Of a stretch of 64,000 bases of DNA, positions 35,163 to 44,512 are shown piece by piece. The stretch covers positions 42,648-106,647 of the forward strand of contig NZ_QEYE01000013.1 of NCBI RefSeq assembly GCF_003122205.1, written 5' to 3'. A program made the position numbers and the translations under genes. The DNA is from Maritimibacter sp. 55A14. GTDB taxonomy: Bacteria > Pseudomonadota > Alphaproteobacteria > Rhodobacterales > Rhodobacteraceae. The notes below the pieces were generated by a model that was given only the letters and a program-made list of their open reading frames with translations, ran no database searches and was not told the origin of the DNA. The first letter of the stretch is position 1. Each line of letters opens with the position of its first letter.

Positions 35163-36518
35163 ATGGCTTTCGACTACGACCTGTTCGTCATCGGCGGCGG
35201 TTCCGGCGGGGTCCGGGCGGCCCGCGTCGCCGCCGAGACCGGCGCCCGCGTGGGATTGGCCGAGGAATACCGTATGGGCGGCACCTGTGTGATCCGCGGC
35301 TGCGTGCCCAAGAAGCTGATGGTCTTCGCCTCAGGCTTCTCTCACGCCTTCGAGGATGCCCGCGGCTTCGGCTGGGATGTCGCGGAGGCGGCGTTCGACT
35401 GGCCCGCCTTCCGCGCCAAGAAGGATGCCGAGATCGCCCGGCTGGAAGGCATCTACCGCGCCAATCTGGACCGCGCCGGGGTCGAGGCCTTCGATGCGCG
35501 CGCCACGCTTGCGGGCCCGCATGAGGTGACGCTCTCCACCGGGCAGAGCTTCCGCGCCAGACATGTCCTGATCGCCACCGGCGGCGCGCCCTTCATGCCG
35601 GACCTGCCGGGGATCGAGCATGCCATCAGCTCTAACGACATATTCGACATGGAGGTGCTGCCGGGCCGCGCGCTGGTCGTGGGCGGCGGCTTCATCGCCT
35701 GCGAATTCGCCTGCATCCTCAACGGGATGGGCGTGGCGGTCACGCAGCTTTACCGGGGCGAGCAGATCCTGCGCGGCTTCGACGGCGAGATGCGCGGCCA
35801 TCTGGCCGAGGCGATGTGCGAGCGCGGCGTGGACCTGCATGTCGGCACCGATGTGGAACGCATCGACAAGGCGGACGGGGCACTGCGCGTGACCCGCAAC
35901 GACGGCCATTTGCACGAGGTGGACTTGGTGCTTTACGCCACCGGGCGACGGCCCAGCACCGCCGGGTTGGGGCTGGAGGAGGCCGGGGTGGATCTGGCCC
36001 GCGGCGGTGCGGTGAAGGTGGACGAATGGTCGCAAAGCAGCGTGCCGTCGATCTATGCGGTGGGCGACGTGACCGACCGCGTGAACCTCACGCCGGTCGC
36101 GATCCGGGAGGGCGCGGCCTTCGTGGAGACGGTCTTCAAGGCCAATCCGGTGGCGGTGGACCATTCGGTCGTGGCCTCGGCGGTCTTCACACAGCCGGAA
36201 TTCGGTACCGTCGGCATGACCGAGGAAGCCGCCCGCGACGCCGGGCCGATCGAGATCTATTCCGCCGCCTTCCGGCCGATGCAGAATATCCTGGCCGGGA
36301 GCGAGGAGCGGGTGCTGATGAAGCTCGTGGTCTGCGCCGAAACGCGCCGCGTTCTGGGCGTACATATCATCGGGCCCGGCGCGGGCGAGATGATCCAGCT
36401 TGCCGGTGTCGCCGTGACGATGGGCGCCACGAAGGAAGATTTCGACCGCACGGTTGCGGTTCACCCCACGATGGCGGAAGAATTGGTGACCATGAAGACA
36501 CCGACGCGCACGGCTTGA
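35163..36518 (+). CDS. gor: Glutathione-disulfide reductase
   Basis: 451 residues, class I flavoprotein disulfide reductase. FAD-binding FVIGGGSGGVRAARVA, redox-active GGTCVIRGCVPKKLM (C-x4-C), the NADPH-binding VVGGGFIACEFACIL and the active-site His motif HPTMAEE near the C-terminus are present. It regenerates reduced glutathione. It starts 5 bp after rpiA. The lack of any lipoamide- or mercuric-type extension supports glutathione as substrate. Confidence 0.95.
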   Translation: MAFDYDLFVIGGGSGGVRAARVAAETGARVGLAEEYRMGGTCVIRGCVPKKLMVFASGFSHAFEDARGFGWDVAEAAFDWPAFRAKKDAEIARLEGIYRANLDRAGVEAFDARATLAGPHEVTLSTGQSFRARHVLIATGGAPFMPDLPGIEHAISSNDIFDMEVLPGRALVVGGGFIACEFACILNGMGVAVTQLYRGEQILRGFDGEMRGHLAEAMCERGVDLHVGTDVERIDKADGALRVTRNDGHLHEVDLVLYATGRRPSTAGLGLEEAGVDLARGGAVKVDEWSQSSVPSIYAVGDVTDRVNLTPVAIREGAAFVETVFKANPVAVDHSVVASAVFTQPEFGTVGMTEEAARDAGPIEIYSAAFRPMQNILAGSEERVLMKLVVCAETRRVLGVHIIGPGAGEMIQLAGVAVTMGATKEDFDRTVAVHPTMAEELVTMKTPTRTA

Positions 36519-36581
36519 AATTCACGCCCGCGTGTACAGTTAGGACCACAGGGAACCTCAGCAGAGGAGAGGAAAGACCAT

Positions 36582-37727
36582 ATGGCCAGCAACAAAGGCG
36601 GACCCTGGGGCGGCGGAGGCGGCCGGGATAACGGCGGCGACGACCGGCGGCCCGGCGGGCAGCGCCCCGGCGGCGGCGACCAGCCGCAGATCCCCGAGAT
36701 CGACGAGATCGTGCGCAAAGGGCAGGAGCAGTTGCGCGTCCTGATGGGCGGTCGCGGCGGCAAGCGTCCCAACGGGCCGGGTGGCGGATCGGGCGGACCT
36801 GGCTTCAACCGCGGCTCGATCACGCTGATTGTGCTGGCTGCGGTCGGGCTGTGGCTCTGGGCTTCGGTCTACGCCGTGAAGCCAGAGGAACAGTCGGTCC
36901 AGCTCTTTCTGGGCGAATACGCTTCGACCGGGCAGCCGGGCCTGAACTTCGCGCCCTGGCCGGTGATGACCTATCAGAAGGTCAACGTGACCAGCGAACG
37001 GGTGGAGGCGATCGGCACCGGCGGTTCCGGTCGGATGTCCCAGGGGCTGATGCTGACCGGCGACGAGAATATCGTCGATATCGACTTCCAGGTGGTCTGG
37101 AACATCACCGACCCGGCACAATTCCTGTTCAACCTGCGCGATCCGGATGAAACAGTGAGCGCGGTGGCAGAATCGGCAATGCGCGAGATCATCGCGCAAT
37201 CGCAGCTCGCGCCGATCCTCAACCGCGACCGGGGCGCCATTGCATCCCGGCTGGAGGAGCTGATCCAGGGGACGCTCAGCAGTTATGGCGCGGGCATCAA
37301 CGTGGTGCGGATCAACTTCGACAAGGCCGACCCCCCGAGCGAGGTGATCGACGCCTTCCGCCAGGTGCAGGCGGCCGAGCAGGAACGCGACCGGCTCGAG
37401 AAGGAGGCCGACGCCTATGCAAATACCGTGTTGGGCGCCGCGCGCGGCGAGGCCGCGCAGCTTCTCGAGGAAGCGGAAGGCTACCGCGCCCGCGTGGTGA
37501 ACGAGGCCGAGGGTGAGGCAAGCCGCTTCACCGCGGTTCTGACGGAATACCAGAAGGCGCCGGAGGTCACCCGGCAGCGTCTCTATCTGGAGACGATGGA
37601 GCGCGTTCTGGGCGATGTGGACAAGATACTTCTGGAAGGCGGCCTTGGCGGCGAGGGGGGTATCGTGCCCTATCTGCCGCTCAACGAATTGCGCCGCAGC
37701 CAGACCGGGCAGGGGAGCAGCAACTGA
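36582..37727 (+). CDS. hflK: FtsH protease modulator HflK
   Basis: 381 residues. A Gly/Arg/Pro-rich cytoplasmic N-terminus (residues 1-75) is followed by one membrane helix (SITLIVLAAVGLWLWASVYAV, about 78-98) and an SPFH domain ending in an Ala/Glu-rich coiled coil. With HflC it forms the periplasm-facing cage that surrounds FtsH and restrains membrane-protein degradation. Its TGA overlaps the hflC ATG by 1 bp (TGATG). Confidence 0.96.
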   Translation: MASNKGGPWGGGGGRDNGGDDRRPGGQRPGGGDQPQIPEIDEIVRKGQEQLRVLMGGRGGKRPNGPGGGSGGPGFNRGSITLIVLAAVGLWLWASVYAVKPEEQSVQLFLGEYASTGQPGLNFAPWPVMTYQKVNVTSERVEAIGTGGSGRMSQGLMLTGDENIVDIDFQVVWNITDPAQFLFNLRDPDETVSAVAESAMREIIAQSQLAPILNRDRGAIASRLEELIQGTLSSYGAGINVVRINFDKADPPSEVIDAFRQVQAAEQERDRLEKEADAYANTVLGAARGEAAQLLEEAEGYRARVVNEAEGEASRFTAVLTEYQKAPEVTRQRLYLETMERVLGDVDKILLEGGLGGEGGIVPYLPLNELRRSQTGQGSSN

Positions 37728-38623
37728 TGGGACGTTCCGCAATTATACTGCCGATCGTGGTGATCGTGCTGGTCGCCATCCTGTCCTCGATCTTCGTGGT
37801 GGACGAGCGCGAGAAGGCGCTGGTGCTCCAGTTCGGCCAGATCAGGGACGTGAAGGAGAATCCCGGCCTGGGCTTCAAGGTGCCGCTGATCCAGGAGGTG
37901 GTGCGCTATGACGACCGCATCCTCTCGATCGACACCAGCCCGTTGGAAGTCACGCCGCTCGACGACCGGCGCCTCGTGGTGGACGCCTTCGCGCGTTACC
38001 GGATCGAGGATGTGGTGCGCTTCCGCCAGGCCGTCGGCGTGGGCGGCGTGCGCAGCGCCGAGACCCGGCTGGAGCAGATCCTCAACGCCATGACGCGGGA
38101 GATTCTGGGTTCGGTCACGTCCGACGACATCCTGTCGGCGGATCGGGCCGCGCTGATGGAGCGCATCCGCTCCGGCGCCTCGCGGGAGTCGGAAAACCTC
38201 GGGCTCGAGATCGTCGATGTGCGGCTCAAGCGCACCGACCTGCCCGAGCAGAACCTGGAGGCGACTTTCGCCCGGATGCGCGCCGAGCGCGAGCGCGAGG
38301 CCGCAGACGAGATCGCCCGCGGCAAGGAGGCGGCGACCCGCATCCGCGCGCAGGCCGACCGCACCAAGGTCGAACTGGTCTCGGAGGCCGAGAAGAACGC
38401 CAACATCACCCGCGGCGAGGCGGATGCCCGGCGTAACGCCGTCTATGCCGATGCCTTCGGCAAGGACCGGGAGTTCTTCGAGTTCTACCGCTCGCTCTCG
38501 GCCTATGAGAAAGCGCTGGCGGGAAGCAATTCGTCGATGGTCATGTCGCCCGACAGCGAGTTCTTCAAGTACCTGAAGTCCGAACACGGGGGCAGGCCCT
38601 CCAGCGGTGAAGTGGGGCAGTGA
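37727..38623 (+). CDS. hflC: FtsH protease modulator HflC
   Basis: 298 residues. An N-terminal membrane helix (ILPIVVIVLVAILSSIFVV) is followed by an SPFH domain (FVVDEREKALVLQFGQI) and a long charged coiled coil. It is the obligate partner of HflK. Both junctions are coupled: the start overlaps the hflK stop, and its TGA (38621-38623) overlaps the next ATG as TGATG. Confidence 0.96.
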   Translation: MGRSAIILPIVVIVLVAILSSIFVVDEREKALVLQFGQIRDVKENPGLGFKVPLIQEVVRYDDRILSIDTSPLEVTPLDDRRLVVDAFARYRIEDVVRFRQAVGVGGVRSAETRLEQILNAMTREILGSVTSDDILSADRAALMERIRSGASRESENLGLEIVDVRLKRTDLPEQNLEATFARMRAEREREAADEIARGKEAATRIRAQADRTKVELVSEAEKNANITRGEADARRNAVYADAFGKDREFFEFYRSLSAYEKALAGSNSSMVMSPDSEFFKYLKSEHGGRPSSGEVGQ

Positions 38624-38817
38624 TGGCGGAACTGGTCCTTGCCCTCGGGTTTGTGGCCGTGATCGAGGGGCTGGTGCTCGCACTGGCCCCTTTGCGTTTC
38701 GAAGAATTGCTGGAATGGCTCCGCAGCCTCGACGCACAGGTCCGCCGGACGCTGGGGCTGGGAATGGTGGCCTTCGGCGTCGCCCTGATCTGGCTGGCCA
38801 AGTCCGTTCTCGGATGA
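38623..38817 (+). CDS. DUF2065 small membrane protein
   Basis: 64 residues with two membrane helices (ALGFVAVIEGLVLALAPL and RTLGLGMVAFGVALIWLAKSV). DUF2065 proteins regularly follow hflC, and here translation is coupled by a 1-bp overlap. The function is unknown; an accessory role in the HflKC-FtsH complex is an inference from gene order. Confidence 0.88.
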   Translation: MAELVLALGFVAVIEGLVLALAPLRFEELLEWLRSLDAQVRRTLGLGMVAFGVALIWLAKSVLG

Positions 38818-38967
38818 GGCGACGGAATACGCGGCGCTTCACGTATTTGTGATGGCCGTATCGGCATTTGAATTTGAAATGTGTCTTTTGGGCCAAACAT
38901 GGGGTGGGAGAAGGCAAGTTCCGTCCCCACATGTCCCGAGGACGCAAGACCGCAGGAGGATATTGAC

Positions 38968-40437
38968 GTGACTTCCCAGACTATTTCGCTCCCGGCGGCG
39001 CCCCGGCCCGCCATGCGCTATGCGCTCGGCCTGCTTCTGGGGCTGGCGCTGGTCCTGACGCAGGCGATCGCCGCGCAGGCGCGTTCGGCGCCCGAAGGCT
39101 TCGCCGATCTGGTCGGCAAGGTCGGCCCCGCGGTGGTCAACATCACCACATCGACGACCGTGGAGGCCAGCGACGGCCCACGCCCGATGGTGCCCGAAGG
39201 CTCACCGCTGGAGGATTTCTTCCGCGATTTTATGGACCGCCAGCGCGAGGGGCAGCGGCCACGCCGCTCCAACGCGCTCGGCTCCGGTTTCGTGATCTCC
39301 GAGGATGGCTACATCGTCACCAACAACCACGTGATCGCCAAGGCCGACGAGATCTCGGTGGAGTTTCAGTCCGGCATTACGCTCGATGCCAAGCTGATCG
39401 GCACCGACCCGAAGGTGGACATCGCGCTCCTGAAGGTCGAAAGCGACGAGCCGCTGCCCTTCGTGAGCTTCGGCGACAGCGACGTGATGCGCGTCGGCGA
39501 ATGGGTGCTGGCGATCGGCAACCCGCTGGGCCAGGGTTTCTCTGCCTCCGCAGGCATCATCTCGGCGCGCAACCGGGAGCTTTCCGGCCCCTATGACGAC
39601 TTCATCCAGACCGACGCGGCGATCAACAAGGGCAATTCCGGCGGTCCGCTCTTCAATATGGATGGCGAGGTCGTGGGCGTGAACACCGCGATCCTCAGCC
39701 CGACCGGCGGCTCCATCGGCATCGGCTTCTCGATGGCGTCGAACGTGGTGCAGAATGTCGTCAACCAGCTCAAGGAGTATGGCGAGACCCGCCGCGGCTG
39801 GCTCGGCGTGCGCATCCAGGACGTGACCGAGGACGTGGCCGAGGCGCTGGGGCTCGAAGCCGCCGGCGGCGCGCTCGTCACCGACGTGCCCGAAGGCCCC
39901 GCGCGCGAGGCCGGGATGGAAGCCAGCGACGTGATCACCTCCTTCGACGGCACAAAGGTCGAGGATACCCGCGCCCTGGTGCGCATGGTGGGCCGGACCG
40001 AGGTCGGCAAAGCGGTGCGTGTCGTGGTCTTCCGCGACGGAGCGACCAAGACGCTGAAAGTGACGCTTGGCCGCCGCGAGGAGGCCGAAGGCAGCGTGCC
40101 CGCCGCGATGCAGACCCCGGACGGCGCCCCCGAGAAGACCGAGATGCTGGGCATCTCGCTCTCCGCTCTCAATGACGAGCTGCGCCAGCAGCTTGGGCTC
40201 GACGGCGAGGCGACCGGGCTCGTGGTCACCGATGTCGCCCCCGAGAGCGAAGCCTACGAGAAGGGCCTGCGCGCCGGCGATCTGATCGCCGAGGCCGGCC
40301 AGCAGGAGGTCTCCAGCGTCAGCGCCTTCGAGGAGCGCGTCGAGGCGGCACGGGAGGCCGGCCGCAAGTCGCTGCTGCTCCTGGTGCGCCGGCAGGGCGA
40401 CCCGCGCTTCGTGGCGCTCTCTCTCGACGAAGGCTGA
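38968..40437 (+). CDS. degP: Periplasmic serine protease, Do/DegP family
   Basis: 489 residues. A signal segment (YALGLLLGLALVLTQAIAAQA) precedes a trypsin-like domain with catalytic His in TNNHVIA, Asp in DPKVDIALL and Ser in GNSGGPLF, then two PDZ domains (from about GWLGVRIQDV and from about EMLGISLSAL). It degrades or chaperones misfolded envelope proteins. The GTG at 38968 is chosen because an AGGAGGA site lies 6 bp upstream; more distal starts would disrupt the signal peptide. The hflKC-DUF2065-degP cluster is an envelope quality-control locus, but the 150-bp gap suggests a separate promoter. Confidence 0.95.
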   Translation: MTSQTISLPAAPRPAMRYALGLLLGLALVLTQAIAAQARSAPEGFADLVGKVGPAVVNITTSTTVEASDGPRPMVPEGSPLEDFFRDFMDRQREGQRPRRSNALGSGFVISEDGYIVTNNHVIAKADEISVEFQSGITLDAKLIGTDPKVDIALLKVESDEPLPFVSFGDSDVMRVGEWVLAIGNPLGQGFSASAGIISARNRELSGPYDDFIQTDAAINKGNSGGPLFNMDGEVVGVNTAILSPTGGSIGIGFSMASNVVQNVVNQLKEYGETRRGWLGVRIQDVTEDVAEALGLEAAGGALVTDVPEGPAREAGMEASDVITSFDGTKVEDTRALVRMVGRTEVGKAVRVVVFRDGATKTLKVTLGRREEAEGSVPAAMQTPDGAPEKTEMLGISLSALNDELRQQLGLDGEATGLVVTDVAPESEAYEKGLRAGDLIAEAGQQEVSSVSAFEERVEAAREAGRKSLLLLVRRQGDPRFVALSLDEG

Positions 40438-40466
40438 GCCGGCGCGGCCCGCACGACCGGGCGAAC

Positions 40467-40490
40467 GGGGCGTCTTCGGGCGCCCCTTTT
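40467..40490 (+). terminator. Rho-independent terminator of degP
   Basis: An 8-bp stem GGGGCGTC (40467-40474) / GGCGCCCC (40479-40486, one T-G pair) capped by the stable TTCG tetraloop is followed by TTTT. It lies 30 bp after the degP stop and also separates the convergent dnaE2 remnant. Confidence 0.9.
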
Positions 40491-40510
40491 CGTTCCGGGC
40501 GGCCGGGGTC

Positions 40511-40900
40511 TCAATCCCCGTCCTGCCGGTCCAGCAGCCGGTCGAGCAGGGCCGAGATGTCTTCCACCTGCTCGGCGATCACATGCGCCACCCCCGCCTG
40601 GCGTTCGAGCCGGCCCGTCACCCGCAGCATCCGTGCCGCGATCACCGCGCGGCGGAAGCGTTCGAATGTCCTGGCCCAGACCACCACATTGGCGATACCG
40701 GTCTCGTCCTCCAGCGTCAGGAAGACCACACCGCGTGCGGTGCCCGGCCGCTGGCGCACCATAACCAGCCCCGCCACGGTCACCCGCGCGCCGTTGGGTG
40801 GCTCGTCGAGTCGGGCATGGGGCAGCGCTGCGGGCGGCTGCGGCCATCTGCCGGGGCGCGATGCGGCGGGCGATCTGGGCGGGCGGGTTGTCGCGGGCAT
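40511..40900 (-). pseudogene. dnaE2: C-terminal remnant of error-prone DNA polymerase DnaE2 (OB-fold stub)
   Basis: 129 codons from an ATG at 40898-40900. From residue ~40 onward the sequence is the C-terminal OB-fold of DnaE2: VTVAGLVMVRQRPGTARGVV, FLTLEDETGIANVVVWARTF, and ERFRRAVIAARMLRVTGR. The roughly 1,000 upstream residues (PHP and polymerase domains) and the usual imuA-imuB partners are missing. The first ~40 residues are Pro/Ala/Arg-rich and unrecognised. An SOS box and a promoter lie directly against the start codon, so the promoter of the lost mutagenesis operon appears joined to the last part of its last gene. The frame is open and could still make a small SOS-induced protein; decay is the simpler reading. 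Confidence 0.8.
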
Positions 40901-40902
40901 AA

Positions 40903-40935
40903 GAACAAAAATAGAACATTCTACATGGCAGACAA
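40903..40935 (-). promoter_or_regulatory. LexA (SOS) box and promoter of the dnaE2 remnant
   Basis: On the minus strand GTTC-TATTTTT-GTTC (40917-40903) exactly fits the alphaproteobacterial LexA site GTTC-N7-GTTC. It covers a -10 TATTTT (40913-40908), with a -35 TTGTCT (40935-40930) 16 bp upstream. Start of transcription would fall at about the A of the ATG at 40900, so the message would be leaderless. Confidence 0.75.
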
Positions 40936-41020
40936 GAGTCGCCGGCATCTCTGGCAAAAGCCGTCCAGTTCGATTATGTGGCGGGTTCAGACCCGGCGCG
41001 CGTCCGGAACAGGTGCATGA

Positions 41021-41353
<333 letters not shown>

Positions 41354-41440
41354 ACCGACGCGGGCGGGGCGCTCACCGCGCGCCATCGGAGGTCAAGCCG
41401 AACGCCGCCGGGATCGACCGGGCCATACCTGCGGATGACT

Positions 41441-41468
41441 TTCATCTTTCCCGAAATACTCTGGGGGT
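41441..41468 (-). repeat. Dispersed 3'-end repeat, copy downstream of purD
   Basis: On the minus strand it reads CACCCCCAGAGTATTTCGGG and then AAAGATGAA, matching the copy at 44463 except for a few central bases. It lies 59 bp past the purD stop in purD's orientation. Confidence 0.7.
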
Positions 41469-41515
41469 GCGGGGGTGAAACCCCCGCCCCGGTCGGGTTG
41501 CGCTCGCGCAACCCG
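41469..41515. terminator. Two hairpins between ferredoxin and purD
   Basis: GCGGGGGT (41469-41476) / ACCCCCGC (41480-41487) with loop GAA, and CGGGTTGCG (41494-41502) / CGCAACCCG (41507-41515) with loop CTCG, are both perfect. They lie between convergent genes, so they probably stop both transcripts. Neither has a long T-run, so the assignment rests on stem strength and position. Confidence 0.6.
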
Positions 41516-41526
41516 AAATCGAAGGA

Positions 41527-42789
41527 TCAGAGCGCCCGCCAACCGATGTCGCGTCGGCAGAACCCGCCCGGCCAGTCGATCGCAACGATCATCGCATAGG
41601 CCCGGTCGCGGGCCTCCGCCAGCGTGCCGCCGCGCGCCGTGACGTTCAGCACCCGCCCGCCCGCGGCCACGACCTGCCCGCCGACGCGCGCCGTGCCGGC
41701 ATGGAACACCATCTCGCGGCTGGTCTCGGGCAGCGCCTCCAGCCCGCCGATCGCGCCGCCCTTCTCATAGGCGCCGGGATAGCCTTGCGCAGCCATCACC
41801 ACGGTCATCGCGTGGTCGTCGGCCCAGTTGACCGACATCTCGGCCAGCCGGCCCTCCGCGGAGGCCAGCATCAGGTCCAGCGCCTGCGCGCCCAGCCGCA
41901 TCATCAGCACCTGGCATTCGGGATCGCCGAAGCGCACGTTGTATTCCACCAGCCGCGGCCGGCCCTCTTCGATCATCAGCCCGGCATAGAGCACGCCGCG
42001 AAAAGGCATGCCGCGTCGCGCCATCTCCGCCAGGGTGGGCCGGACGATCTCCTCGAGCGCCCGCTGCGCCACCGCCTCGGTCATCACCGGGGCAGGAGAA
42101 TAGGCCCCCATCCCGCCCGTGTTGGGGCCGGTGTCGCCCTCGCCGGCACGCTTGTGGTCCTGCGCGGTGCCGATGGGCACCGCCGTCTCGCCGTCGCAAA
42201 GCACGAAGAAGCTGGCCTCCTCGCCCGCCATGAACTCCTCGATCACCACCTCGGCGCCGGCCTGCCCGAACTCGCCGCCGAACATGTCGTCGACCGCCGC
42301 ACACGCCTCCTCCACGGTGCCGGCCACGATCACGCCCTTGCCGGCGGCCAGCCCGTCGGCCTTGACCACGATCGGCGCGCCGCGGCTGCGGATGTAATCG
42401 CGGGCCGGCCCGGCCTCGGTGAAGCGTGCCCAGGCAGCGGTGGGCGCTCCCACCGCGTCGCAGATCTCCTTGGTGAATGTCTTGGAAGCCTCCAGCCGCG
42501 CTGCCGCCGCCGAGGGGCCGAAGGCCAGCACGCCCGCCTCCCCCAGCGCGTCCGCGACCCCCGAAGCGAGCGGCGCCTCCGGCCCGATCACCACGAAATC
42601 TATGGCGTTCTCGGCGCAGAATGCCGCCACGACCCCGCCATCGCAGATGTCGATATCCGCGCATTCGGCGATCGCCTCCAGGCCGGCATTTCCGGGCGCA
42701 CAGATCAGCCGGTCGCATTTGGGGTTCTGCAGAATGGCCCAGGCGAGGCTGTGCTCGCGCCCGCCGCTTCCCAGCACCAGAATATTCAT
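41527..42789 (-). CDS. purD: Phosphoribosylamine-glycine ligase
   Basis: 420 residues, ATP-grasp ligase. It begins MNILVLGSGGREHSLAWAI and contains VVKADGLAAGKGVIVA, GPNTGGMGAYSPAPV and RFGDPECQVL. It makes GAR from phosphoribosylamine, glycine and ATP in purine synthesis. The start is fixed by the conserved MNILVLG; the frame continues upstream through the xseA region only as a shadow. It is divergent from xseA with 72 bp between starts. Confidence 0.97.
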   Translation of the reverse strand: MNILVLGSGGREHSLAWAILQNPKCDRLICAPGNAGLEAIAECADIDICDGGVVAAFCAENAIDFVVIGPEAPLASGVADALGEAGVLAFGPSAAAARLEASKTFTKEICDAVGAPTAAWARFTEAGPARDYIRSRGAPIVVKADGLAAGKGVIVAGTVEEACAAVDDMFGGEFGQAGAEVVIEEFMAGEEASFFVLCDGETAVPIGTAQDHKRAGEGDTGPNTGGMGAYSPAPVMTEAVAQRALEEIVRPTLAEMARRGMPFRGVLYAGLMIEEGRPRLVEYNVRFGDPECQVLMMRLGAQALDLMLASAEGRLAEMSVNWADDHAMTVVMAAQGYPGAYEKGGAIGGLEALPETSREMVFHAGTARVGGQVVAAGGRVLNVTARGGTLAEARDRAYAMIVAIDWPGGFCRRDIGWRAL

Positions 42790-42861
42790 CGCGTCCCCCG
42801 CTTGGCCAAGCCTCCCGCGCGTTCTAGGATGCACCCCGACCAGACGCAAGCGAGGCGATGC

Positions 42862-44400
42862 ATGTCCGACCTGATCGAAGACGCCCAGCCGGGAATGAAC
42901 GCGCCCGAATTCTCGGTCTCCGAGATCTCGGGCGCGGTGAAGCGCGTCATCGAGGGCGAGTTCGCCCATGTCCGGGTGCGGGGCGAGATCGGGCGCATTT
43001 CGCGGCCGCGTTCGGGCCATGTCTATCTCGATCTCAAGGATGACCGCGCGGTGCTGGCGGCGGTAATATGGAAAGGCGTGGCCGCGCGCATGAAAGTGGC
43101 CCCCGAGGAGGGGATGGAGGTCGTGGCCACCGGCCGGCTGACCACCTTCGCGGGCCAGTCCCGCTACCAACTCGTGATCGAGGAGATCGCGCCGGCGGGC
43201 ATGGGCGCGCTGATGGCGATGCTGGAAAAACGCCGCAAGGCGCTGGAGGCCGAGGGGCTTTTCGCACCCTCCGCCAAGACGCCGCTGCCCTATCTGCCCG
43301 AGGTGATCGGGGTTGTCACCTCGCCGTCAGGGGCGGTGATCCGTGATATCCTGCACCGGTTGCGCGACCGGTTCCCGCGCCGGGTGCTGATCTGGCCGGT
43401 TGCGGTGCAGGGCGAACGCTGCGCACCCGAAGTGGCCAACGCGATCCGCGGACTCAACGCGCTGGCCCCGGATGGCCCGGTGCCGCGGCCCGACCTGATC
43501 ATCGTGGCCCGCGGCGGCGGCTCGATCGAGGATCTCTGGGGCTTCAACGAGGAAGCGGTCGTGCGCGCGGCCTTCGAGAGCGCGATCCCGCTGATCTCCG
43601 CGGTTGGCCACGAGACCGACACGACGCTGATCGACCATGCCGCAGACCGGCGCGCGCCCACACCGACGGCCGCGGCCGAGCTTGCGGTGCCGGTCCGTGC
43701 CGAGCTTCTGGCCGCCCTTGCCGGGCTGGAGGAACGCCGGCGGCGCGCGCTGGCGCGCGGGCTGGAATTGCGCGGCCGGGGGCTGCGCGACCTGGCGCGC
43801 GCGCTGCCGCGTCCGGTCGAACTGGTAGAGGCTCCGGCGCAACGGCTCGACTATGCCGCCGGGCGGTTGCCGGCGGCGCTCCGCGGGCTGGTGCAGGGCA
43901 AACAGATCGCGCTGGGCCGGGTGGCTGCGCGGCTGCGTCCGTCGGATCGGGTCGCGCAGCAGGCGCGCCGGCTGGACCGGCTTGCCGGGCGCTTGCCGGC
44001 GGCGCTGCGACTGGTCACGTCGCAGAGGCGCGGCCGGCTCGATGCGGCGGCCGCGGGGCTGCGGCCCGGCCTGCTTGCGCGCAGCGCACGCGACCGTGCC
44101 GTGAGGCTCGACGCGCTGGCGCGGCGCTTCGGCCGCGCCACCGCCGCGCAGGCCGCGGGCTGGCGGACCCGGCTCGACGCCCTGGAACGGCTGCGCCAGA
44201 CGCTGGGCTACAAGGAGACGCTTCGGCGCGGTTATGCTGTGGTGCGCAGCGGCGCACGGGTGCTCACCACCCGCGCGGAGGCAGAAGGAGCGGGCGCGCT
44301 GGAGATCGAGTTCCGCGATGGCCGCCTGGCCATCGGCGGCGCCGCGCGGGCACGCCGCGACGGGGGGCAGGAGCCGCCCGGGCAGGGCAGCCTCTTCTGA
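42862..44400 (+). CDS. xseA: Exodeoxyribonuclease VII large subunit
   Basis: 512 residues. An N-terminal OB fold (EFSVSEISGAVKRVIEGEF, HVYLDLKDD) is followed by the catalytic core with VTSPSGAVIRDIL and ARGGGSIEDLWGFNEE, then a long Arg/Ala-rich coiled-coil region (about residues 290-450) and a short C-terminal part with LGYKETLRRGYAVVR. It degrades single-stranded DNA with XseB, whose gene is not in the window. The start at MSDLIED is chosen because the upstream in-frame sequence overlaps purD antisense. It is followed by a copy of the dispersed repeat. Confidence 0.95.
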   Translation: MSDLIEDAQPGMNAPEFSVSEISGAVKRVIEGEFAHVRVRGEIGRISRPRSGHVYLDLKDDRAVLAAVIWKGVAARMKVAPEEGMEVVATGRLTTFAGQSRYQLVIEEIAPAGMGALMAMLEKRRKALEAEGLFAPSAKTPLPYLPEVIGVVTSPSGAVIRDILHRLRDRFPRRVLIWPVAVQGERCAPEVANAIRGLNALAPDGPVPRPDLIIVARGGGSIEDLWGFNEEAVVRAAFESAIPLISAVGHETDTTLIDHAADRRAPTPTAAAELAVPVRAELLAALAGLEERRRRALARGLELRGRGLRDLARALPRPVELVEAPAQRLDYAAGRLPAALRGLVQGKQIALGRVAARLRPSDRVAQQARRLDRLAGRLPAALRLVTSQRRGRLDAAAAGLRPGLLARSARDRAVRLDALARRFGRATAAQAAGWRTRLDALERLRQTLGYKETLRRGYAVVRSGARVLTTRAEAEGAGALEIEFRDGRLAIGGAARARRDGGQEPPGQGSLF

Positions 44401-44462
44401 TCCGGCGTGGCTTTTGCGCGGGCCGCCTGAGAAGGGGGCGCTGCCCCCTCGGCCTGCGGCCT

Positions 44463-44493
44463 CACCCCCGGAGTATTTGGAGAAAGATGAAGA
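44463..44493 (+). repeat. Dispersed 3'-end repeat, copy downstream of xseA
   Basis: CACCCCCGGAGTATTTGG followed by AGAAAGATGAAGA, 62 bp past the xseA stop and in its orientation. With the opposite-facing copy at 44513 it can form an imperfect stem of about 24 bp (20 of 24 positions pair) with a loop of about 20 nt between two convergent genes. The 23 bases 44471-44493 recur exactly inside valS at 59830-59852. Confidence 0.75.
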
Positions 44494-44512
44494 TCGGAGC
44501 GTCCGCGCGTGT

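Noticed and set aside
41701..42861. Long in-frame extension upstream of xseA across purD
   Set aside because: Antisense to purD; XseA homologues start near MSDLIED.
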